Shown here: positions 35,021 to 46,451 of the stretch, one piece after another
How the letters are laid out: every line of letters begins with the position of its first letter
Position numbering within the stretch: position 1 is the stretch's first letter
Source: Lycorma delicatula
Lineage: Eukaryota > Arthropoda > Insecta > Hemiptera > Fulgoridae
NCBI RefSeq assembly: GCF_047948215.1
Contig: NC_134463.1
Coordinates: 99,538,657-99,602,656, forward strand
Length of the DNA stretch: 64,000 bases
Direction: 5' to 3'
Program-made: the position numbers and the translations under genes
Notes under the pieces: generated by a model
Seen by the model: only the letters and a program-made list of their open reading frames with translations
What the model was told of the DNA's origin: nothing
Database searches by the model: none

Positions 35021-35620
35021 TAAATTATAGACCCCGGACCTAACCCACCTGGCTGGTCTGGTCGCTGACTTAGAAGTCCTTTCAAGTCCTAGTAAAGTCA
35101 GTAATTTTTACATGGATTTGAATACTAGATCGTGGATACCGCTGTTCTCTGGTGGTTGGGTTTCCACTAACCACATATCTCAGGAATGGTTGAACTGAGA
35201 CTGTACAAGACTAACACTTCATTTACATCATACATATCCTCTGAAGTATTATTCGAACGGTAATAACCGGAAGCAAAACAGAAAAAAGAAAGACCCCGGA
35301 CCAAAAGTGCAGAAAAGTTTTTTGAAAATAATTAAATTATAGACCCCGGGCGGACCTAATCCACCTGGCTGATCTGGTCGCTGATTTAGAAGTCCTTTCA
35401 AGTCCTAGTAAAGTCAGTTATTTTTACAGGGATTTGAATACTAGATCGTGGATAACGGTGTTATTTGGTGGTTGGGTTTCAATTAACCACACATCTCAGG
35501 AATGGTCGAACTGAGACTGTACAAGACTACACTTCTTTTACACCCATACATATCATCCTCTGAAGTATTATTCGAACGGTAATTACCGGATGCTAAACAG
35601 AAAAAAAAGACCCCGGACCT
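35021..35620 (+). mobile_element. SINE-1 insertion, tandemly duplicated with its flank
   Basis: A 5'-diverged SINE-1 (head CCACCTGGCTGGTCTGGTCG) at about 35043-35290 recurs at about 35355-35607. The target word AGACCCCGGACC occurs before and after the first SINE (35029-35040, 35291-35302), after the second (35608-35619), and as AGACCCCGGGCGGACC before the second. The repeating unit, about 312 bp, starts TAAATTATAGACCCC at 35021 and 35333 and includes R3 flank plus SINE. A single insertion with a 12-bp duplication followed by tandem duplication explains the arrangement. Confidence 0.88.
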
Positions 35621-35764
35621 AAAGTGCAGAAAAGTTTTTTGAAAATTTTCTTTTTTCTTATTTTAGTCTTTATCGAAGGAGTGTTAGATGTAGAGAAAAC
35701 TTTACCGTAGTAAATTTGTTTAGCTTAACCTATACGTAAATAGTTTTACAATTTTTCAAATTAA

Positions 35765-36299
35765 GGAAAATCATTCCATGTTTACAGTCCATGCAATGTA
35801 ACAATACATTACATGAGTATTTTTCTTGTAAAATAAAATAATATTTTCCTTTGAACTGTTTTCATTTATTTCTTTATTTTTACTTCATATTGCTTTCACA
35901 GGTTGAAGAACAATAAGAAATATTGATTTGTCTCTCTCCTATCTGTAATCAAACTCGATTTCTTTGTATATTACCTAATACTGAAAATATATTCAGATCA
36001 AGTTATGCATTCTTTTTGGCTTGATATGTTATGTTATTATTACAAATTATTCTTGCTAATTTTTGTTTATAAATAAATAAAATGCAATTCGATTTGAATA
36101 AAATATTTTGAAGGATAACTTACTATATATTTCATATCAACTGTAATAAATATTATATTTATTAATCTTTAAAGTAATATAAACCAGTATTGTTTTAGTT
36201 TTTTTATCTTTGTATACCGTTAAAACAATTTAACAATTATTATTTTTATACATAATAAAAATAAAACTTGAGCGCAGTATTTAAACTACAATAATTACG

Positions 36300-36335
<36 letters not shown>

Positions 36336-37290
36336 AGTTCTTACTAATATTAAACAAATTTATTTTTATATACTTAATTATTAGCGAGCAAAAGAAAAGA
36401 AATTACAAATTAAATCAATGTTCTATGCATGAATCATAACGTAATATCAACGGTTTTGTTGACGTGTATATATACCAATCAATATTAAATACAAACGAGC
36501 TAAGTTAGATGATTATCGAAATGCATTATAAACAAAACAGCGGTGAAAACCGTTGGTAAGAAAAAACCTTTCCTGTTCACCAGGAACGATTAAAATAAAA
36601 ATTCCAGTTTTGTTTTTATTTACTATTTTACAATATTGTGATGACTTATGGGCTGTATTCATTGTTATTTAGGTACGAGAATTGTGAGACAGGTCACTGG
36701 CAGTTTGTTTTGACAATCCTTTTCTATTTTATGTCAGTCATGTCATTTTCTTTCTTTACTAAGTCTGTCTGTCCGTCTTTTCTTTCTCTCTTTATCCTTT
36801 TATTTAGTTATGACAACTAAGGTTTGGTCTTTCGTGGGTTTAATGTCGGATTACGTGAACTCCTGCTGTATATATTTTTTTAAATATTTTCTGTATCTTT
36901 TAAATCTTTACTTCTGTATTTATTGATGTATTATTTTTTTTGTTCTTATTTCATTATTTTAATCTGACGAAGTTTTTTTTGTATTAAAAATACTAGGCCA
37001 ACCGAAAATGAAAAGAATCGGGTTATATCGATCTTAAGAAGGAATAGATAGGTGTACTTGCAATAAAAATATCAGATTTTGAATATTATTAGCATATAGT
37101 ATTGCTATAACGTTTTTTTTTCTTTTCTTTCACACTTACAAATTTTTTTTATTTTAATATTTCTGTAGATAGAAAAAGAATTTTCTAGAAATATAAGTTG
37201 AATTATAAGTGAGAATTGCACAAAACGTAAGCAATAAAACTTTACAAATTGGATTTTTCACTAATTGTACACCGATTTATGCTATGTACT
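35765..37290. other. A+T-rich stretch with a (TTA)n run
   Basis: No gene or shared repeat was recognised. (TTA)n runs from 36301 to 36334. Confidence 0.5.
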
Positions 37291-37293
37291 AGC

Positions 37294-37330
37294 ATCAGCC
37301 GTCCCGGCTTCGTACACGCTAGGTACGTAG
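37294..37330 (+). repeat. Short TE-like motif TACTAGC...CCCGGCTTCG
   Basis: The segment contains TACTAGCATCAGCCGTCCCG followed by GCTTCGTACAC. Start motifs of the form TACTAGC-CCCG-CCCGGCTTCG recur in many arthropod interspersed repeats. Only about 40 bp is recognisable, so the element cannot be classified. Confidence 0.35.
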
Positions 37331-37734
37331 AACTTCAAAAGTTATAAATAATATTTTACTAATTATGTATGGACTATAACTTGCACTCAGAGTTACTTCT
37401 ATTCACAACCTATCGGAGAAAATAAAATGTTTATATGAATGATGTGTATCCAAAATCACAATTTTAATGAAATCAGAAAGATATTGAAGTTCTTCAAAAA
37501 TTACTTTTCCCCCAGCACAGCAGCAAAGTCCAGGAGTTTCATCATTCTTTTTTTTTCTTTGCAATGGTTACATATTTTAATTTGTTTACCAGTTGGAATA
37601 TCTATCAAATTCATATAATCAATTTCAAATTGATAACCAAAAGCTAATTTGAGATTAACCGTATTTCTCGCAGGTCGAACTCGATTTTGAGCGGAGAATA
37701 TATGTTTCTCTTGAAGTCTTGAGAACGTTCTAGC

Positions 37735-38520
37735 ATAGATTCACGTCGTCTATGTCGGTTGTGCTTTTGTGGTTGGCAGCAGAGCCTACATACTTGGCCT
37801 TCCCAGCATCATCAGTATTTTCGTTGCGGAGCTGTATGCTAATTAATAAGGCCTTAAATATGATTTTTTAGCCCAAAATTTCCATACGGATTTGTCTGTT
37901 TAGATTACACGAATGCCTTACAGGCGATTAGTGACATATACTCCAGACACCCTGTTGTCTGTGAGATGCTGTGTTTTATTTCTGAAATGACTCGGCGTAA
38001 TACAAGTTTGGGCTTTTGATGGATCCCTAGCCGCATTGGAATTTCAGGCAATGAGGCCTGATAGTGTGGCAAAAGAGGGTTGTTTCCAGCCTGCTTTCAC
38101 TAATCGTGTTGTTTCTGATGATCTTGTTTGTTTTCTGAAGAGGGTAAATCGTGACGGTGGTAAAATGAATAGAATACTACCATCAGCAATAAATTTTTAA
38201 AATTAAGTAAACTTTGTCACTGTGGAGCTTCTCACGCAGATATATCGTGAGGAGGTTATTATTTGCCGTTTGCGAATAGGGCACACTACGCTCAATCGTC
38301 GATATCTGATGATTCAGACCGATGCACCCGTTTTTTTCGTAACGCGTGCCAACTAAGTGTATACCACATCTTTGTAAATTATGTCTATAATGTGGCACTA
38401 CGTCAGAAGTTTAAACTAGGGACTAATTTCCGAAATATCTTAGGAAGCAATGAGGCGATATTATCGAATGTTTTACGATTTCTTCAGGCCATCCGTTTGT
38501 AATCAAATATCTGATTTTTA
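37735..38520 (+). pseudogene. Jockey/CR1-like LINE: RNase H and C-terminal relic
   Basis: Plus-strand frames give an RNase H part (a block ending VFSLRSCMLINKAL, then LDYTNALQAISDIYSRHPVV, then WIPSRIGISGNEA followed in another frame by DSVAKE) and the C-terminal part (EEVIICRLRIGHTTLNRRYL, then in a shifted frame CQLSVYHIFVNY, LRQKFKLGTNFRNILGSNEA and LSNVLRFLQAIRL). The TDS-x-x-AL catalytic word has become DYTNAL and the usual SHIGI is SRIGI. Several stops (for example the TGA before WIPS) and at least two frame changes make it a pseudogene. The upstream reverse transcriptase is not recognisable. Confidence 0.75.
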
Positions 38521-38524
38521 CTAT

Positions 38525-39312
38525 AGTACGTTTCAGCTATTTACGCCATTTGGCCTACGGATATAATAATTTTATTGTTTTAATTTAGATTAATAATGTT
38601 GTATGAAATAGTGTAACAGCTGTTAGAAATAGTGTAATTTGTAATTTTAAATCATTTAAGTTGGAATATGTTAGTTGCTTAGTAACCAATAAATAAACAA
38701 TGATACAGATCAATGTGGATGTTTTTACAATTAAGTAAGCAGATTAATAATGTTGGAGCTTTAACTTTGTTATTGTGAAACAATTCAAGTTTGTGAATTT
38801 TATAATAAAGTTGTAATTATTTAGTTACATAGATTTTTCTGAGTTTGTTTTATAATCACATTTTTAATTTCTCACACAATATTTTTACCAGTTTTAACAA
38901 ATGTAATATGTCACTGTAGTTGTATTTCACTTCTAGAATACATCACAGGCGTTTTCCATTTATCCTACGTTTTTATATTACTGAGTTTTAGTTTTTAATT
39001 TAATTTTTAATATTTATTTAGTTACTACACAAATATCGTGTTCGGGCGCTGATGACACATAGTTGTGCGCTTAAGAAAAAAGGAAAAAAGAAAGTTGTGT
39101 ACGGTCATAAATTCTAATAGCCGTAGATGTTCTTCTTTCTATATGTGACCGCGCCGATCTAAGCGTTAGGAAAATATCGATATCCGATTCAAAGTCGAAT
39201 CTATGCCAATTATATATAAGGCTTACCTTGATGGAACTTCTTAATTCAGGTTATAAAAATCTACAAAGTGCTACTTTGATCGCATGAAGATAAATTCTTG
39301 CGGGTGCTGCCA
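38525..39312. other. Possible LINE 3' UTR and unclassified A+T-rich DNA
   Basis: The sequence right after the LINE frame may be its 3' untranslated region, but no poly(A) or direct repeat marks an end. Nothing else was recognised. Confidence 0.4.
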
Positions 39313-39316
39313 GACA

Positions 39317-39595
39317 GCCACCGGGTTTGTCTAGTGGTGAACGCGTCTTTGCAAACAGCTGATTTGGAAGTCGAAAGTTCCAGCGTTCAAGTCTTAGAAA
39401 AGGTAGTTACTTTTATACGGAAATGAATACTAAATCGTGGATACCGGTGTTCTTTGGTGGTTGGGATTCAATTAACCACAAATCTCAGGAATGATCAAAT
39501 TGAAACTGTACAAGGCTACACTATCATCCTCATTCACCCTTTGAATTATTATCTGAAGGTAATTACCGGAGGCTAAACAGGTGAAAGAAAGAAAG
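39317..39595 (+). mobile_element. SINE-1 copy, full length
   Basis: The head is GCCACCGGGTTTGTCTAGTG followed by GTGAACGCGTC; the B-box block is GCGTTCAAGTCTTAG; the body has GGTGGTTGGGATTCAATTAA and CTCAGGAATGATCA; the end is ACCGGAGGCTAAACAGG with a purine tail. Compared with the 19.6-kb copy part of the ACTTCATTTACA block is missing. No clear target duplication was found. Confidence 0.9.
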
Positions 39596-39599
39596 GCAT

Positions 39600-40790
39600 C
39601 TATAGAAAGAAATAACCATCAATACCAGTTTTAAATAATTGTAAAACAAAATTTTTCAATGCTTATTAAAGAAACCTGTTTGAAAATGTACCGTCAACAG
39701 AAATCAGTAGATTTTTTTATTTTCCTTCCTAGCTCGATTATTTTATTAATTTTGCGTAACGAAATTTTTGTGTAATTTGGTTAAGATATATTAAAATAGG
39801 TTAATTTTTCGATAATAAACGATTGTTGTTAATTTACAATAATATCCGGCTAGTAATTTTCCATTATGCTAAATACAGGTTTTTCTACCGTTAAAATACT
39901 CTTCAGTTCGCTGAAGGTGTTGTTTGCTACGTTTTTAAATGTGTTGAAGGTTGAAGACATTGTTGTAAACAAAGTTTTATGGAATGGAATAAGCAGGAGT
40001 AAAGATGGGGTTGTTTTAAAGTTGAATAATGGGTAGTGGAACTCCACAAATGACTTGTGTTCACCGCAAACTCCATGACTCCATGTTGTATAAGACAACA
40101 ACCCCTGCTGCGGATGGATAAATTATTAAGACCACCCCTTAGAGACCTTGGCTAAGTAGTATAGGTCGTATGGTTTTGTTCGCTTTACTTGTCCTACTTA
40201 ACGTTATATTTTATGTAAAGTGATTTTAAAACTTCAATATTCGTTTTTTTATCATGCGTTTAGTATATTGTCTGTATTTATTTTAAGGAGCAAATATATT
40301 TGACAGTAACATACGATATTTTTATTATCGTTATCTCCCTCTTTCATTCATATAAAGCGAAATTTTCCACAGTTAAACTCTTTAAATCTATAAAACAGTA
40401 AGCCTAAAATTGCGTTATAAATTTCTGCAGAAAAAACATATCATCACGTTTATTTTTGTAAATATGATAAAAATATCAATCTCAGCTTACGTTTTAAAAA
40501 AACAAGGTATAAATAATGCTGGTAAATAATATTTTTCAGAATCTTGGGGTAACATATATTCCTAGAATAATTTATTGAAACCATTAAATTATCATCTATA
40601 GATAAAATAATTAAGAAAAAATCGCTTTGATATTTAAATAACATTGATTTCTGGGTTTTGTTTTAATTGTTCATAAAATCTACAATTTTAAAATATCAAA
40701 GAGTTGCAATATTAATTCAACGTAAACAAAATAAATCGGTAAGAATTTTACTTACAAAAATAATTATTAAATGAAGTTTAACGCCTTCTT
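39600..40790. other. Unclassified stretch; 83-codon minus frame
   Basis: A minus-strand frame of 83 codons at 39850-40101 starts MLSYTTWSHGVCGEH and is slightly less A+T-rich than its surroundings, but has no recognisable domain. It may be a decayed element. Nothing else was seen. Confidence 0.3.
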
Positions 40791-40792
40791 TT

Positions 40793-41076
40793 CTCTGTTT
40801 AGCCTTCGGAACCTCCGTGCATATTACGTCAGAGGATGAATGAGGATATATATGAGTGTAAATGAAGTGAAGGTCTTATACAGTCACAGGTCGACCATTT
40901 CTGAGATGTGTGGTTAATTGAAACCCAACCACCAAAGAACATCGGTATCCACGATCTAGTGTTCAAATCCGTATAAAAGTAAGTGCCTTTACTAGGATTT
41001 GAACCTTAGAACTCTCGACTTCGAAATCAGTTGATTTGCGAAGGCGCATTTACCACTAAACCAACCCGGTGGGTTT
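40793..41076 (-). mobile_element. SINE-1 copy, full length, minus strand
   Basis: On the minus strand it begins AAACCCACCGGGTTGGTTTA and carries GGTGGTTGGGTTTCAATTAA and a diverged 3' end CCGAAGGCTAAACAGAG. The flanks share an imperfect direct repeat (AAGTTTAACGCC at 40775-40786 against AAGTTAACACC just after 41076). It lies only about 40 bp from the hAT element that starts at 41119. Confidence 0.88.
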
Positions 41077-41250
41077 AAGTTAACACCTACCTTCCTATAT
41101 CTTTACCATTCTCTATACTAGCGTTTGTCAACATCGGGGTCGCGGAATATGAAAGGGGGTTCGCGAATTTAGCCTACAATTTTACAAGTAAATAATAATG
41201 AAATCATTTTATGAGAAAAAAGTCATCTGTTATAAAATTTTGCTTACATA

Positions 41251-42563
41251 CGAGGGTAAGTCAATTATTATCCGCAATTTAGTTATATTTTTGTTTACGT
41301 TGGTAGTACTGTCGTGTTGCGTAGATGACGCATGCGTGGTTTAATTGTTGTTATGTCTGTACAGGTTTCATGCTGCTACGTTAGTTTCATTATCGCTGCC
41401 CTGTTGTCGTTAATCATGGCTGCTCCGCTTTTTGTTTGCACCAAAGAAGAGCAACGTTCAGCGATCCGTTTTTTGTGGTCAGAAGGTGTATCAGGGGCCG
41501 AAATCCATCGTAGACTTTCAGTATGGTGCGAGAACAGTATGTTGCCGCAACGGAGTGTCTACGAACGGATTGAAAAATTAAAAAATGGTCGCACAAGTGT
41601 TACGCACTACGAAGGAGCCGGACGACCGTTTACCACCACAAATGAGGAAAACATTGAGCGTGCACGTGACACGGTTTTCATAGACAGACGAGTAATTGTC
41701 GATGAAGTGGCACATCGTCAGCAAATTAGTCACGGTTCTGCCTACGAAATCATCCACAACAGACTTGGGTTTCATAAAGTCTGTGCAAGACAGGTCCCAA
41801 AACAAATCACACAATCGCATAAACAAACGGGCTTGGACATCTGGCAAAAATATTTGGATCGCTATGGTAACGGACGGGACATCTTCATAGACAGAATCAT
41901 CACTGGTGACGAAATATGGATCCACCATTACGAGCCTGAGAGTAAACGGCAGAGTATGGAATGGAAACATCCAAATTCGCCCTGCAAAAAAAATTCAAGA
42001 CCCAACCATCCGCAGGAAAACTTATGCTTACGGTTTTTTGGGACTAACAAGGCCGAGTTCTGAAACATTATGAGAAAAGGGGCACGACAATAAATAGTGC
42101 GCGTTACGGTGAGATTTTTACTGCCAAACTGAAGCCTGCAATTCGAAGCAAACGGCGAGGACTGCTGTCGAAAGCTGTTGTGTTGCTGCACGACAATGCC
42201 CGTCCACATACTGCTGCCTACACTGCTGAAACGCTCCAGCAACTCAACTTTGAAGTACTGGCTCATCCTCCGCATAGTCCTGATCTTGCCCCTTCTGACT
42301 ACCACTTGTTTGGTCCACTCAAAGAGGTATTAAAGGACCGTCAATTTATCTCGGACGAAACAGTGAAAGAAGCGGTGTATTTCTGGCTCGCAGCTCAACC
42401 GAAAACCTTCTTTTATGAGAGCATCAGGAAGCTTGTGCAACGATGGACCAAGTGCGTTGAAATGCAAGTGGACTATGTTGAAAAACGATGTACATGTAGG
42501 TTTCCTATTTGTATTGCAATAAAATTTATAACTACATTACGGATTATAATTGATTTACCCTAG
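41251..42563 (+). mobile_element. Mariner element, 1313 bp, TA target site
   Basis: The left TIR is CGAGGGTAAGTCAATTATTA followed by TCCGCAATTTAGTTATA; the inverted right TIR is CTAGGGTAAATCAATTATAA followed by TCCGTAATGTAGTTATA. Both ends abut TA (41249-41250 and 42564-42565). Length, TIR size and target site fit a full-length mariner. The inside is filled by a transposase gene with one frameshift and one in-frame stop, so the insertion is fairly young compared with the other transposons here. Confidence 0.95.
41416..42563 (+). pseudogene. Mariner transposase, DD34D, frameshift and stop
   Basis: The start at 41416 is chosen because homology to mariner transposases begins there (MAAPLFVCTKEEQRSAIRF); an upstream in-frame ATG at 41332 lies in the 5' UTR. 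Helix-turn-helix words (GVSGAEIHRRLSV, QRSVYERIEKLKNGRTSV) occupy roughly residues 24-60 and GRPFT follows. The catalytic Asp codons are at 41908 (ITGDEIW), 42192 (LLHDNARPH) and 42297 (LAPSDYHLF), with exactly 34 residues between the last two. The frame is lost in an A run at 41986-41993, one base short, and downstream a TAA at 42045 interrupts the shifted frame. From 42048 to the end the frame is open. The reading runs into the right TIR. Otherwise all key residues are intact. Confidence 0.93.
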
Positions 42564-42673
42564 TAAAGTACACTTATAAAGAAAATAAATTAATGAGATG
42601 GTTGCATTTGATTTCATTTAAAAGTTTCTCCATGCGTAGATCTATTTAGAAACATACAAAAGCAAATTGTTTT

Positions 42674-43430
42674 TTAGTGGTAAAATACGATTTTTATCTT
42701 AGTTTTTAGAACAACCGTAGGAAAACCCTTTTCACGGAGGTAAGAATTGGCGAAAGGGAATAATATTTTAAATGCTCCTATAACTGGATTTCCACACTCA
42801 CTTCGATGAACAAACCAAAACGTATCTAAATCTTCAGATGTGAATTGTAGTTGTAACGTTTTATCGGTATATATTTCAACGACCCGGTCGTGAAACTCAA
42901 CCGGCAACTTAGTAGATGCAACAACGTTTAGACTAAATGGATTCGGTACCGGTCTCTTTGCAAGATTATTTTTATTTTCCGGGTTATACTCCGTCGACTG
43001 AATTTTTAGCTCGCGCAGAAATACATGCTTTCCAAATTGTGATGAATAATAGTGTTTATCTCATCAAAATTTTTCTCAATATAATCGGAAGCGAATGGAA
43101 ACATTTTGCTTTGAAGGCGAATAAACCAGATATCATCAAGCTTCTTAATGAAAGCACGTACTTTGTCATTAAAACACATCTTTGTAAACTGACATTCAAA
43201 TCGTTTAAATGCATTAATACATCGACTAAGTAAGCCGAGAGCAAAAAAATACTCATTATTCTATAAAATCCTGAGAATGGTGTTTGTTTATCTTTGAAAA
43301 ATATTATTAATTTATCTCGCAGTTCCGATAACCGGTTTAACAACCCCCCCCCCCGAAAACCATCTGACTTCTCCATGGAAAAGAAGAGAAGTTCTCTATA
43401 CGACCATTTCATCGCGTAGTATAACAAACA
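42674..43430 (-). pseudogene. hAT transposase relic, C-terminal half
   Basis: The minus strand reads first LLNRLSELRDKLIIFFKDKQ followed by LLSAYLVDVLMHLNDLNVSL (43056-43427), then after a frame change NPENKNNLAKRPVPNPFSLN and KLPVEFHDRVVEIYTDKTLQ, then FTSEDLDTFWFVHRSECGNP and AFKILFPFANSYLREKGFPT (42674-42907). These match the ZBED5/FAM200-like hAT group: the LADIF-x-x-LN-LNLSLQG segment, the NPF segment and the C-terminal dimerisation region with its FANSYLCE-x-GFS word. The zinc finger and the N-terminal half are absent. At least one frameshift and a stop separate the blocks. Confidence 0.85.
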
Positions 43431-43564
43431 GTGGCAGCTTAATAGTTTTTTTAACTAGGACTCACTGGGGTGGAGTTGGGGATCGCGAATTATTCATTAT
43501 ATATATATTTTTTAATTTCCGGGGGTCGTGGAGTTAAAAAGGTTGATAATCGCTGCTTTATACT

Positions 43565-44135
43565 TTAGTATTACTCAGTTGTACTTCTGTTAATAAAATC
43601 TCATTATTTCTAATATATCTGCATCAAATTATTATATCTACATCACATTTCAGTATTTATAAAAGTGAAGGAAAATTATCTGACTTGAGCTCACATCAAA
43701 TATAGAAAAAAAGTTTTAAATATAAATACTATATTAATACCCGTAAAAAAAAATATTTTTTTTTATTTTCCTTCCCCAATTTGAGCGTTTTAACGAACGG
43801 TTTCTCGTTTATTGCCGATTTTTTAAGAGTTGTTACTTCAATAAAGAATGGTTATTTTATGTAATTAACTTAAGCAGTAAGTCTGTTTTCACATAAAAGA
43901 GAATACGTTAATAATAATTAACAATAACGGGAAAATTAAATAAAAGTATCCTGAATTGTTTTTCCTTTACTACGAAGCGAATCAGTTAAGTTTCATATCG
44001 ATCGGTAAATACATATCATATTGCGTAAAATTTATTAAATTTGATTACGAAAAATTAAACACTGTAGATATCCATTTTGACATAAATTACAAAATTAAGT
44101 AACATTTCCATTACCGTTGTTAGTATTCGATAACT
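43565..44135. other. A+T-rich stretch, nothing recognised
   Basis: No gene or shared repeat recognised. Confidence 0.5.
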
Positions 44136-44137
44136 TT

Positions 44138-44832
44138 TACTTCCTTGTACAAAGTAAAGGAAGTATAGTGATCGCGAAAAATGTCTTTTTTCAGATTTCA
44201 ACGGAAATATCAATTTTGACCATTCCTGTATCCATTTTTACTAGTTTCGGCGTGACGTCTGTACGTACGTACGTGTGTATGCACAAATGTATCTCGCATA
44301 ACTCAAAAACGATTAGCTTTAGGATGTTATAACATCTAGTTGTGCATCTACCCTTTTTATTGCAATGGAATGGACCAAAAGTGTCCAAAAAAAGTCCAAA
44401 ATCCCCCCAAAAATGGATTTTGGACTTTTTCTTAACTGCAGTAATAAGGCCTCATTGAGAGCTTTTCAACGATATATCATAAGTAGTACTTATTTATACT
44501 GGTTTCAGAGTTATAGCCAAATAAAATTGTATTTAATGTAATATTTGGATCTAACAAGGGGAAGGAAGGCAATCGGTCCAAACCCGATTTCATCTCTATA
44601 TTTTAACTTTTTTTTAATTTTAATATATTGATTTATTAATAATTATTAACCTCTGATTGTAAAAAAATGGTTTATAATAAATAATAATTAAATAATCACA
44701 ATAAAAAAATATGAAAAATATCAGCAGTTATTATATGAAATAAAATTTTAGTACTTATAATTTTAAAAACACTTGTATGTGTAATTTAATAGGCGTACAA
44801 GCCAGTCATGTGGTGTCCACATCAGATTTTTA
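44138..44832 (-). repeat. Hairpin-ended interspersed repeat, copy c (best preserved)
   Basis: It lies inverted relative to the copies at 3.0, 32.1 and 57.1 kb. The outer end is a hairpin with stem ACTTCCTT (44139-44146) and AAGGAAGT (44157-44164). In the body an exact 14-bp inverted repeat AAAGTCCAAAATCC / GGATTTTGGACTTT (44391-44404, 44415-44428) forms a second hairpin. A tRNA-like A box TAGCCAAATAA (44515-44525) and B box GGTCCAAACCC (44576-44586) lie on this copy's plus strand with usable spacing. The far end, near 44810, again has the GTACAAG word inverted relative to the first end. Confidence 0.85.
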
Positions 44833-44834
44833 TC

Positions 44835-46438
44835 ATAAAATAATGGTGAAGTGTTGACACTATAGAAGCAAGCATTTTATTGGCCTTAAGTTATTTTTGT
44901 TGACAGATGTAGAAATCACTTTTAAGAGGTAATAAACCAATTTCCTATAAAGTTAGTAATTTTGATATTGATTCCATCCTAGGATTATTAGACAACAATT
45001 AGTTAAAATTATGAATAAAAAAAAAATTGTAACATCCCCTTTTTTCTAATACGAGTATATTCTTTCTGATAAAAAAACTAGAAGATTGTTTATTTAATTA
45101 ATATTTAATGTATGTACTATTGATTATAAATATGTTTATTTTAACTTAATTAACGATTAATTGCAATTTATGTATTCTAAGAAGCAAGGATACATTTTTG
45201 AAGGGCTAAATTTTAATTAAAAAAAGTTCTAAATCAAAAGAAATTAATTTTTGCCAAGTTGATTTGAGATAATTTGTATTTTTTTGACGTCTTAATTGCT
45301 GAGTATTGGATTGTTGTCCGATTGTGTATAGCTTGACGTTATTTGGTATTAAAAGTATTTTAACGCGAAAATGAAGAAAAATAATATAAAAATAGCTTAA
45401 TTTTTTTTAGTGAATAATGAGGCACGTACCCACATTCCAGGGCGTCTCAGCTAAAACTCAATAACTCCGCTTACATCGTTTCTTGGCATAATTTCCTTAA
45501 TTTTATCAAATTCTCGATCTGCGTTTCTTGTGTTTTTTTTTCAAAGGAAAGCGTTTTTATTCATTTTTTTTTTCAAAAATAATAAAACTAAAAATAAATC
45601 TATAAGAAAAAACTCACTTCAAATATACTACCCTTAAAAGTTAAAACTAGTATTCAGTAAAATTTTGAATTTTTAAGGTCGGAAGTTAATTAATAACAAC
45701 TATTAATTTTAACTAAACATTATTTTATTACCGACAAGGGCTACCACCCCATTACCAAGAGCGACCATAGCAGTTGAGCCCGTAATCTCGTAAAAAGAAG
45801 ATGAATTTTAACAATACATAATCGTTTAAGGCCGTCTTTTACGATCAATTTTATTATTTTTTAGTGTTTGTGTTTGTGTTGTAACATTTTATTCCATCTC
45901 GTTTATTTTTTTATATAAAAAAATTAATAAATTATTAAAAATAATAATTAATTGATATACTGTGTGTTCCACGAAGAGGTATACGTGTTTGATTTAGTAT
46001 CACTCGTCCATTCCTCCACCGATTCTATTGGAACTCTACAGAACTTTAACGAAGGTTCTAAAAATTTTCTGTGAAAATTTTAACCTTCTAGAATTTACGG
46101 AAACAAAATGAAGGTTTTCAAATGAAAACATCAATTTCAGATAAACCAAATTTTTTTATTCATTAGAAAATAGTTGCAAAATGATTAAAAACAGATTACA
46201 ATTAGAACTAGAATAGTTAAAAACTGTTAGATAATTATTCATGGTTATGACTAATTATTAATTTGTTTTATTCAATTTGAGCAGCTATTGAACAATACAT
46301 CATCTAACTAAACTAAAACACAATATCTAACCTATAAAACACCGTAAACAAACAAACACTTAAAAACTGATAAAAACATTCAAACGACAACAAAAACAAA
46401 CACTAAAACTATCATAAATAAAACAAAAATTACTAATA
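44835..46438. other. Unclassified stretch; one TIR-like end at 45958
   Basis: From 45958 the sequence GTGTGTTCCACGAAGAGGTA looks like the end of a long-TIR element, and an imperfect hairpin (GAAGGTTCTAAAAATTTTC against GAAAATTTTAACCTTC, 46052-46090) follows, but no matching second end was found. The rest is A+T-rich and unrecognised. Confidence 0.35.
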
Positions 46439-46451
46439 TTTTCTAGCAGAT

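Larger units (their letters stand above)
33500..35760 (+). repeat. Interspersed repeat R3, broken by later insertions
   Basis: The blocks of the 24.8-kb copy recur here in the same order but separated: the first part at 33500-33830, a middle piece at about 34975-35030, and the 3' block at 35620-35760. The gaps are filled by the DUF4817-type transposon (about 33840-34970) and the duplicated SINE. A short (TA)n run is at 33591-33610. Comparison with 24841-25480 sets the order of events: R3 first, then the transposon and the SINE. Confidence 0.7.
41119..43555 (-). mobile_element. hAT element with transposase relic, split by a mariner
   Basis: The ends are TAGCGTTTGTCAACATCGGG (left) and, inverted, CAGCGATTATCAACCTTTTT (right), fitting hAT ends. 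The flanks carry an 8-bp duplication with one mismatch: CTCTATAC at 41111-41118 and CTTTATAC at 43556-43563. The minus strand encodes parts of a hAT transposase (42690-43430). A 1313-bp mariner occupies 41251-42563, so the hAT itself is about 1.1 kb, short for an autonomous copy: the N-terminal half of its transposase is missing. The mariner inserted after the hAT. Confidence 0.88.

Noticed and set aside
41578..41970. A 130-codon minus-strand frame in the mariner
   Set aside because: It is the antisense shadow of the mariner transposase, whose sense frame has clear family motifs.
45958..46100. A complete long-TIR element starting GTGTGTTCCACGAAGAGG
   Set aside because: Only one TIR-like end was found, so no element boundaries can be supported.
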